Positions 19,828 to 25,273 of a DNA stretch of 25,273 bases are shown piece by piece. Within the stretch, counting starts at the first letter, position 1. Every line of letters begins with the position of its first letter. Position numbers and translations under genes: made by a program. The stretch covers positions 1 through 25,273 of the forward strand of contig JALVYA010000216.1 in NCBI GenBank assembly GCA_027038095.1, read 5' to 3'. This DNA comes from Archaeoglobaceae archaeon (GTDB taxonomy: Archaea; Halobacteriota; Archaeoglobi; Archaeoglobales; Archaeoglobaceae). The notes below the pieces were generated by a model that had not been told where the DNA came from, ran no database searches, and worked only from the letters and a program-made list of their open reading frames with translations.

Positions 19828-20864
19828 TGGAGACAGAGTATTACAGAATTTACAAAACTGTGTTTTACCGTCGAATTTTTTTTATTTCAGTATTTGCAGT
19901 TGTATGCTTTGTACTTGCTGTAGTTGACCTTATGGTTGGACCCATTTCAGCTGGTTTCTGCAGCGTTCTGATAAACTTAATATATCCGCAAAATGAAACT
20001 TTACACGTTGTAATATGGGATTACAGACTTCCATGGACTCTCATGGCTCTGCTCGTTGGAGGGGCTCTCGGCCTGGCAGGTCTGGAAATGCAGACAATTC
20101 TGAACAACCCGCTTGCAAGCCCGTATACGCTTGGAATTTCCGCTGGAGCGGGATTTGGAGCAGCAGTTGCTTATGTTTTTGGTTTAAACGTTCTGCCCGT
20201 GCCACTCGAGTTCACAGTTCCCGTGAATGCTTTCTTTTTTGCGTTTCTCACGTGCATGCTGATAATGTTCATAGGGAAAATAAGGGGTTTTACGAGTGAA
20301 ACTCTTGTTCTCGGTGGGATTGCAATAGCTTTTCTTTTTCATTCAATGCTTGCCCTTTTAGAGTACTTTGCGAGCGAGGAAACTCTGCAGGCAATAGTTT
20401 TCTGGATGTTTGGAAGCCTGACGAAATCCACACTTCCAAAGGCCCAGATCGTTTTCGCAGTTCTGGCATTTACATCCGCAGCGCTCATGAGCAGGTCGTG
20501 GAAGATAACAGCTCTAAGGCTGGGAGACGAAAAGGCGAAGTCTCTTGGAATCAATGTTGAGAGGATGAGAATAGAAGTTTTGATCTACATTTCTCTGCTA
20601 ACATCGGTTGCCGTGTGTTTTGTCGGTATAATAGCTTTCATCGGACTTGTTGCGCCACACATGGCAAGGATACTGCTTGGAGAAGACCAGAGATTTCTTA
20701 TACCCGGCTCGATACTCTGCGGAGCCATTGTACTTTCTGCAGGTGCCATAGCAAGCAAGGTAATCGTGCCTGGAGCAATATTTCCAGTAGGAATAATAAC
20801 CTCAATGATAGGAGTTCCGTTTTTCCTGCTCTTGGTTGTCAGGGGGAGAAAACACATATGGTAA
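19827..20864 (+). CDS. FecCD/BtuC-family ABC permease
   Basis: The 345-residue membrane protein has about ten helices and the family signature GLAGLEMQTILNNPLASPYTLGISAGAGFGA (about residues 70-100), plus FIGLVAPHMARILLGEDQR near the ATPase-contacting region. It forms the channel of a type II ABC importer for metal-chelates or corrinoids. Its ATG overlaps the stop of the binding protein by one base, and its own stop overlaps the ATPase start, so all three importer parts are translationally coupled. Nothing in the permease fixes the substrate. Confidence 0.93.
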   Translation: METEYYRIYKTVFYRRIFFISVFAVVCFVLAVVDLMVGPISAGFCSVLINLIYPQNETLHVVIWDYRLPWTLMALLVGGALGLAGLEMQTILNNPLASPYTLGISAGAGFGAAVAYVFGLNVLPVPLEFTVPVNAFFFAFLTCMLIMFIGKIRGFTSETLVLGGIAIAFLFHSMLALLEYFASEETLQAIVFWMFGSLTKSTLPKAQIVFAVLAFTSAALMSRSWKITALRLGDEKAKSLGINVERMRIEVLIYISLLTSVAVCFVGIIAFIGLVAPHMARILLGEDQRFLIPGSILCGAIVLSAGAIASKVIVPGAIFPVGIITSMIGVPFFLLLVVRGRKHIW

Positions 20865-21652
20865 CGGTGAGGGTGGAAGACGTCAGCTTCTATTACGACA
20901 GAAAGAAAGTGCTTGACCGCATAAACTTCACGGCTGAACAGGGGGAGATTACAGCAGTAATAGGCCCGAATGGGGCGGGAAAATCAACTCTCCTAAAAAC
21001 TATTGCCAAGATCGTTCAGCCCGACTCGGGGGAAATTTTCTTCGATGAAAAGAGGTTATCCAGAATGAAAAAAGAGGATGTTTCCAGAACTGTGAGTTAT
21101 TTACCCCAAGACAATGTCATCCCCGGAATTTTAACAGTTTTTGAAGTTGTGATGCTGGGCAGAATTCCGTATTTGAACTGGAGAATTGGCAAGGAAGACC
21201 TGAAGATTACGGTAAAAGTCATGAAAGAACTCGGAATTGACAATTACGCTAAGAGGTACGCAAACAAGCTCAGCGGGGGAGAAAGGCAGGTCGTTCTTGT
21301 TGCTCAGGCTCTTGTAAGGGAACCGGAAGTTTTACTCCTGGACGAGCCCGTTTCAAATCTCGATATAAGAAATAAACTCGAAATTCTGGAATTAATCAGG
21401 AAAATTACGAAGGAGAGAGAAATGACAACGATTATTGTCCTGCACGACCTCAACCTGGCTGCAATGTACGCTGATAAAGTTATAATCCTGAGTGGTGGAA
21501 AAGTATATGCTCGTGGAAGGCCTTACGAGGTTTTGAATGAGGATGTGCTGTCATCAGTTTACGGAATCGAAGCTGAAGTAAAAAGAGATGGAGAAAAAAT
21601 TCAGGTAATCCCCCTCAGGCCTGTGAAATGCGATAAAGGACGGCCGTTTTAA
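20858..21652 (+). CDS. ABC importer ATPase, FecE/BtuD type
   Basis: The 264-residue ATPase carries Walker A GPNGAGKST (36-44), Q-loop YLPQD (81-85), signature LSGGERQ (138-144), Walker B VLLLDEP (158-164) and the H-loop His196. It energises the FecCD-type permease upstream. I start at the ATG at 20858, preceded by AGGGGGAG; the frame is open much further upstream, but that part is antisense-like filler within the permease gene. The ATG overlaps the permease stop by seven bases. It is the last gene of the operon. Confidence 0.95.
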   Translation: MVTVRVEDVSFYYDRKKVLDRINFTAEQGEITAVIGPNGAGKSTLLKTIAKIVQPDSGEIFFDEKRLSRMKKEDVSRTVSYLPQDNVIPGILTVFEVVMLGRIPYLNWRIGKEDLKITVKVMKELGIDNYAKRYANKLSGGERQVVLVAQALVREPEVLLLDEPVSNLDIRNKLEILELIRKITKEREMTTIIVLHDLNLAAMYADKVIILSGGKVYARGRPYEVLNEDVLSSVYGIEAEVKRDGEKIQVIPLRPVKCDKGRPF

Positions 21653-21841
21653 CCTTTGATCTGGTTTTTGAATCTTTTGAGCCTCCAAATTATTTGAACC
21701 AGCGTTGATTGCATAGCTCACTAGTAGAGTTAAGAAAACAAGATTTCCCATTAGCATTGCAATTGCCACGTAATCAGGAAACATCAGATATTTTCCACAC
21801 AGTTTTATTATTCTTCTGGTCGAAGCAGCAAGAATCACCAA
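21614..21841 (-). other. Possible small membrane ORF, low confidence
   Basis: On the minus strand a frame open from TTG/GTG at 21841/21838, with a later ATG, encodes a segment with one good hydrophobic helix (DYVAIAMLMGNLVFLTLLVS) and a basic tail. It covers the roughly 220-base gap between the ABC ATPase and paaK and then runs on antisense to the 3' end of the ATPase gene. No TATA box at the right distance and no ribosome site was seen. It may be a small membrane protein, a gene remnant, or chance. Confidence 0.2.
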
Positions 21842-21842
21842 A

Positions 21843-21852
21843 GTATTTTAAG
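21843..21852 (+). promoter_or_regulatory. TATA box of paaK
   Basis: GTATTTTAAG is centred 26-27 bases before the ATG at 21874. It lies inside the longer open frame from 21709, so the shorter start is preferred. Confidence 0.55.
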
Positions 21853-21873
21853 CGAAATTATGAACTCTTCAGC

Positions 21874-23184
21874 ATGCCATACTCTGACAATTACTGGTGT
21901 AAAGAGGAAATACTTCCTGAAAAGGAGCTCGAAGAACTTCAAATGAAGAGACTCAGGTGGGTAATCAGACACGCTTACGAGAACGTTCCGTTTTACAGGA
22001 GGAGGTTGAAGGAGGCTGGAGTCCACCCGGACGACATAAAGAGGAGAGAGGACGTCGCTAAAATACCCTTCACGACAAAGGAGGATTTAAGAGACAACTA
22101 CCCCTTCGGTCTTTTTGCAGTTCCCAAGGAAAAAATAGTCAGAATCCACACGTCAAGCGGAACGTCGGGAAAGCCAAAGGTGGTGGGGTACACTAAAGCT
22201 GATCTGGAGAACTGGGTGGACATGGTTGCAAGGTGTCTTTACATGGTTGGAATCAGAGAAAAAGACGTCTTTCAGAACATGGTGAGCTACACTTTCTTTA
22301 CAGGCGGACTTGGATTGCACTACGGTGCTGAGAGAATCGGAGCGATGGTTGTTCCTGCCGGAACCGGAAACACTGAAAGGCAGATTCGCTACATGCTCGA
22401 CTTTGGCACTACGGCAATTCACTGCACACCGAGCTACGCAATGCACATAAAGGAGGTTGCGGAGAGCATGGGCATAAGACCGGACGAAATAGGCATTAAA
22501 ACGGGGTGCTTTGGAGCTGAACCGTGGAGCGAGAACACGAGGAAAAGGCTTGAAAATGCCTTCAATCTCAAAGCTTTCGACTCCTACGGTTTGAGTGAAA
22601 TGAACGGCCCGGGCGTTGCGTTTGAATGTCAGGAACAGGACGGTCTGCACATCTGGATGGATCACTACTTCGTGGAAATCGTGGATGAGGAGGGAGAAGT
22701 CGCTGGAGAAGGCGAAAAAGGTGAGCTGATTCTGACGCCGCTTACGAAAGAAGCTTTACCGCTCCTGAGGTACAGAACGGGAGACCTGACAAAGCTCATG
22801 ACTGAAAAGTGTGCCTGCGGGAGAACTCATCCGAGAATACACAGAGTTTTTGGAAGGACTGACGACATGATCGTGGTCAGAGGAATTAACGTCTTTCCGA
22901 GTCAGATAGAGCACGTGCTCATGAGGATTCCCGAAGCTGGCGACCACTTTCAGGTGGTAATAACGAGAAACGGGCCACTTGATGAGATAACGGTAAAAGT
23001 AGAGGTCGTGGATGAAGTGTTCACCGGAGAGCTTTCGGATCTGGAAAGGCTAAAGAGAAAAATCCAAAACGAGTTAAGAAAGGAGCTGAACCTGAGAACG
23101 AACGTTGAACTCGTCGAAAAGGGAACTCTGGAAAGGTTCAGGGGTAAAGCCAGAAGGGTAGTAGATTTGAGAAAAGAACTTTGA
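21874..23184 (+). CDS. paaK: Phenylacetate-CoA ligase family protein (PaaK-type AMP-forming CoA ligase)
   Basis: The 436-residue enzyme activates an aryl-acetic or related acid to its CoA thioester using ATP. Motifs are the adenylate loop SSGTSGK (94-100), HCTPSYA, the substrate/AMP segment FDSYGLSEMNGPGVAFECQ, the YRTGDLT hinge, and the C-terminal RVFGRTDDMIVVRGINVFPSQIE typical of PaaK. A CACGRTHPRI segment precedes the hinge, as in other members. The longer frame to 21709 has no family likeness and covers the promoter. The gene stands alone, convergent with serB. In archaea such ligases may act on phenylacetate or indoleacetate from amino-acid fermentation, or on benzoate-type compounds; the exact substrate is not determined. 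Confidence 0.92.
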   Translation: MPYSDNYWCKEEILPEKELEELQMKRLRWVIRHAYENVPFYRRRLKEAGVHPDDIKRREDVAKIPFTTKEDLRDNYPFGLFAVPKEKIVRIHTSSGTSGKPKVVGYTKADLENWVDMVARCLYMVGIREKDVFQNMVSYTFFTGGLGLHYGAERIGAMVVPAGTGNTERQIRYMLDFGTTAIHCTPSYAMHIKEVAESMGIRPDEIGIKTGCFGAEPWSENTRKRLENAFNLKAFDSYGLSEMNGPGVAFECQEQDGLHIWMDHYFVEIVDEEGEVAGEGEKGELILTPLTKEALPLLRYRTGDLTKLMTEKCACGRTHPRIHRVFGRTDDMIVVRGINVFPSQIEHVLMRIPEAGDHFQVVITRNGPLDEITVKVEVVDEVFTGELSDLERLKRKIQNELRKELNLRTNVELVEKGTLERFRGKARRVVDLRKEL

Positions 23185-23195
23185 GTCAGCTTTGT

Positions 23196-24356
23196 TCACT
23201 TGTTTCTTCTCTTTACGTTTAATCCGAGTATGCCTGCGAGACCTATGAGGTGATTCTTGGACAGAGTACCATCTGCCACCTCTTTCAGAGCTTTTTTTGC
23301 GTTGAAAGCGATTCCCAGTCCGGCGTTCTCAATCATTATTCTGTCGTTAGCACCGTCTCCAACGGCAACTATGTTTTCCTTGCTTATTCCTTCCCTTTTT
23401 GCGAGTTCTTCGATTATTCTCGCTTTCTCCTCAGCGTCGATTATTCTACCCTTCACCCTTCCCGTCAGCTTTCCATCTTTTATTTCGAGCTCGTTTCCAA
23501 AAGCGTAGTCCAGTCCGAGCTCCTCTTTCAGCCTGTCTGTAAAGTAGGTAAAACCACCGCTCACGAGTGCCACTTTGTAGCCAGACTCTTTCAGGCTCTT
23601 TATTAGTTCCTTCGCTCCGTCCGTAAGTTTTATCTGGCTGTATATTTTTTCAAGAACCTCCACCGGCAAACCTTTCAGGAGCTTAACTCTTTCTCTCAGA
23701 GCCTCCTTGAAGTCGATTTCACCGTTCATGGCTTTTTTCGTTAACTCCTTCACCTCCTCTTCAACCCCTGCAACTTTGGCCAGTTTGTCTATAACTTCCT
23801 CATCAACGAGAGTCGAATCCATGTCGAATACTATCAGCCTCTTGTTCCTCTTGAAAAGCTCGTAAGGCTGAATAACGACATCCAGCCCCTCGTTCTCGAC
23901 TTCTTCTTTCAGCCTCTTTCTCAGGACATCCTCGTTACCCCTTTTCAGATCTATGAGAAATTCTATCGTTATCAGCCTGTCTCTCGCTATCAGCGTTGTT
24001 CGCTCTATGTTTATTCCGAGCTGGTAGAGGATCGAGGTTATCGCGTGAACTATACCGACCCTGTCCTCTCCGATCACCGTGAGAACGTAAAGATTTTTAT
24101 TTTCCGTTTTAACCTCAGGTAAAAGTCTGATGTCCACTTTTACATTCATTTTCTTTTCTGCATTTTCGAGGTCTCTCTTCAGCTCCTCCACGTTTAAGCC
24201 ATCTGTCTCTTCAGCAACAACGAACATGACGAACATGTTTTTGAGGACTCTCTGCTCTATGTCGACTATGTTCAGTCTGTGTCTGGTGAGAACAGAGGAT
24301 ATTTCGTACACTATTCCCGGCTTATCCTCACCGTGCACGACTATTCCTACGTTCAC
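23196..24356 (-). CDS. serB: Phosphoserine phosphatase with two N-terminal ACT domains
   Basis: The enzyme removes phosphate from L-phosphoserine in the last step of serine synthesis. The 386-residue protein has two ACT-type modules (about 1-80, HGEDKPGIVYEIS, and 88-165, GEDRVGIVHAITS), followed by a HAD phosphatase. The latter has the nucleophile motif DMDST (178-182), the SGGF motif II (about 265) and GDGANDR near 332-338. The GTG start at 24356 has a strong TATA box 26 bases upstream, giving a leaderless mRNA. ACT domains usually bind amino acids, so feedback by serine is plausible. The gene lies 68 bases after the Nip7 homologue but has its own promoter. Confidence 0.95.
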   Translation of the reverse strand: MNVGIVVHGEDKPGIVYEISSVLTRHRLNIVDIEQRVLKNMFVMFVVAEETDGLNVEELKRDLENAEKKMNVKVDIRLLPEVKTENKNLYVLTVIGEDRVGIVHAITSILYQLGINIERTTLIARDRLITIEFLIDLKRGNEDVLRKRLKEEVENEGLDVVIQPYELFKRNKRLIVFDMDSTLVDEEVIDKLAKVAGVEEEVKELTKKAMNGEIDFKEALRERVKLLKGLPVEVLEKIYSQIKLTDGAKELIKSLKESGYKVALVSGGFTYFTDRLKEELGLDYAFGNELEIKDGKLTGRVKGRIIDAEEKARIIEELAKREGISKENIVAVGDGANDRIMIENAGLGIAFNAKKALKEVADGTLSKNHLIGLAGILGLNVKRRNK

Positions 24357-24377
24357 CTGTTCAACCTCTATGTTGAT

Positions 24378-24394
24378 GTTATAAATTTTTACCA
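24378..24394 (-). promoter_or_regulatory. BRE/TATA of serB
   Basis: The minus strand reads GGTAAAAATTTATAAC, with the TATA core at 24378-24385, centred 26 bases before the GTG at 24356. This supports GTG as the start. Confidence 0.65.
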
Positions 24395-24424
24395 GAGCTT
24401 TATATCAGGCACAGCGAAAGCAAT

Positions 24425-24961
24425 TCAAAAAGCAGAGTAAAGCTTCTTTTTCCTCAGGTATTCCCCTCTGTCCACGAGGTTTTCCACAGCAACCTTCTCT
24501 CCCTTCTGCTTTATCTCCTCCGAGCTGTACTTTGCTCTCCCAATGCCCAGGATGTCTCCGTAAACGTTGCAGACGAAAACAACATCGTTCTCCCTGACGT
24601 CGCCGCTCGTTTTCAGGATTGAAGAGGAAAATATGTCTCTGCCGTAGAGAAACAGCATTTCCGCTTTTCTGTCAACGTAAACTCTCTTTTTTTCGTTTCT
24701 GCTGAGAAAAAACGCCCCTTCGAGAGTGAACCTGTACTTCCTGCCAGCTTCTCCAACCTTTATTCCGGCACTTCTGAGCTTTTTCTGGAGCTCTTCCGGC
24801 AGTTCGTCCAGTGTTTTTCCGAGCTCACAGCTGAGCATGAAAACTTCGCTGCCTCTCAATCTGAAGTCGTGGCTCTCCAGCAGTTTCTTAAAACCAAAAA
24901 ATCTCGCCGCGTTTGTTAAAACTTTCCACTTTTTCTTCCTGTTCCTCAATTTTTCTAACAT
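24425..24961 (-). CDS. Nip7-like PUA-domain protein (ribosome biogenesis)
   Basis: The 178-residue protein has a pre-PUA N-terminal region (about 1-90) and a C-terminal PUA RNA-binding domain (about 92-170). The PUA part matches eukaryotic/archaeal Nip7, with KAEMLFLYGRDIF corresponding to the Nip7 GAEQSFLYGNHVL segment and VDRGEYLR to its DIGEYVR end. Nip7 acts in large-subunit rRNA processing in eukaryotes; the archaeal homologue is expected to bind A/U-rich RNA and help to assemble the ribosome. The ATG at 24961 has GGGAG about eight bases upstream and follows the neighbouring gene by 25 bases, so the two are probably co-transcribed. Recognition is from motif comparison by memory. Confidence 0.8.
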   Translation of the reverse strand: MLEKLRNRKKKWKVLTNAARFFGFKKLLESHDFRLRGSEVFMLSCELGKTLDELPEELQKKLRSAGIKVGEAGRKYRFTLEGAFFLSRNEKKRVYVDRKAEMLFLYGRDIFSSSILKTSGDVRENDVVFVCNVYGDILGIGRAKYSSEEIKQKGEKVAVENLVDRGEYLRKKKLYSAF

Positions 24962-24986
24962 TTACGAATCTCCCGTCTTACATGCT

Positions 24987-25273
24987 TCAAAGTTCCATGT
25001 TTCTGATTCTCTCCCTCATCGCCTTAACAACCTTTCCCATGTCGTCCCCTATTCTGAACTCTTCCACGGCGTTTATTATTACACCCTTCCCCTCAAACTC
25101 CTTTTTGTAATCCGATTCGCTGAAAACGATTTCTCCATTTTCGGAGAGTTCGTAACCCTCCATGTGTTCTTCGAGGCCAACTATTCTGTACTTCTTTCTG
25201 AGAAAGAACGGCTTATTCGATTCGAAGAATTTGAGCCTCGCCAGAGTTTCTCCGGCAATTAAAGACGTGTTCG
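24987..25273 (-). CDS. Unrecognised protein, C-terminal part (gene runs off the window)
   Basis: The minus-strand frame is open from the window edge to the TGA at 24987-24989, giving the last 95 residues. They are soluble and charged, with LARLKFFESNKPFFLRKKYRIVG, a middle with EGYELSENGEIVFSESDY, and a C-terminus GVIINAVEEFRIGDDMGKVVKAMRERI. I do not recognise a family. Codon pattern, the absence of in-frame stops and the 25-base spacing to the Nip7 homologue argue that it is a real gene in the same operon. Nothing more can be said without its N-terminus. Confidence 0.6.
   Translation of the reverse strand, partial: NTSLIAGETLARLKFFESNKPFFLRKKYRIVGLEEHMEGYELSENGEIVFSESDYKKEFEGKGVIINAVEEFRIGDDMGKVVKAMRERIRNMEL

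Noticed and set aside
20615..20857. N-terminal extension of the ABC ATPase
   Set aside because: It lies wholly within the permease gene in another frame, and the ATPase fold begins at 20858.
1..25273. CRISPR array, transposon ends, integrase or att duplication
   Set aside because: No regularly spaced repeats of CRISPR size, no transposase-like protein and no flanking direct repeats were found by reading the window.

Overview
The window comes from a euryarchaeon that looks like a member of the Archaeoglobales (Archaeoglobus/Ferroglobus/Geoglobus type). Supporting markers are a formylmethanofuran dehydrogenase B subunit, a CODH/ACS epsilon-like protein, glycerol-1-phosphate dehydrogenase for archaeal lipids, an MptE-type pterin kinase, the KEOPS subunit Cgi121, an archaeal Nip7 homologue and BRE/TATA promoters. 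No rRNA, tRNA, insertion sequence or CRISPR array was seen. The genus is inference; the archaeal assignment is firm.

Layout. 1-345: 3' end of a DUF114 (SDH_sah) protein. 373-1039, minus: two small membrane proteins of unknown function, one apparently a C-terminal fragment of a paralogue of the other. 1115-4843, minus: ileS followed by mptE. 5108-5239: a 43-residue zinc-ribbon protein. 5316-8301: divergent ahcY and serA. 8432-9474: overlapping nadM and ogt. 9437-10069, minus: an exported CxxC protein. 10160-12773, minus: cgi121, fwdB, and an unusual protein joining a CdhB-like domain to a 2x[4Fe-4S] ferredoxin. 12855-16707: a metal and arsenic resistance island with a Zn/Cd-type P1B ATPase and its ArsR/SmtB regulator on the minus strand, diverging from a cysteine-containing AbrB-like protein and an ACR3 arsenite permease. 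The permease runs in frame into a decayed arsenate reductase. 16835-17845: egsA. 17956-21652: a methyltransferase plus FecCD/BtuCD-type ABC importer operon behind helically phased TGTTAC repeats. 21874-23184: a PaaK-type ligase. 23196-25273, minus: serB, a Nip7 homologue and the 3' end of an unrecognised gene.

How the genes work together. SerA and SerB are two of the three steps of the phosphorylated serine pathway, and both carry ACT domains. AhcY recycles S-adenosylhomocysteine. NadM makes NAD and EgsA uses NAD(P)H to make the archaeal glycerophosphate backbone. The FwdB and CdhB-ferredoxin pair points to C1/electron-transfer metabolism away from any complete fwd or cdh operon. The ATPase/ArsR pair and the AbrB-like/ACR3 pair are back-to-back resistance units sharing a short control region.

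A consistent promoter rule runs through the window. Nearly every first gene has an A/T-rich TATA box centred about 25-29 bases before its start codon, which predicts leaderless or near-leaderless mRNAs, whereas several downstream operon genes use clear Shine-Dalgarno sites or stop/start overlaps. I used this rule to choose several starts (ileS, serA, nadM, arsR, the methyltransferase, paaK, serB).
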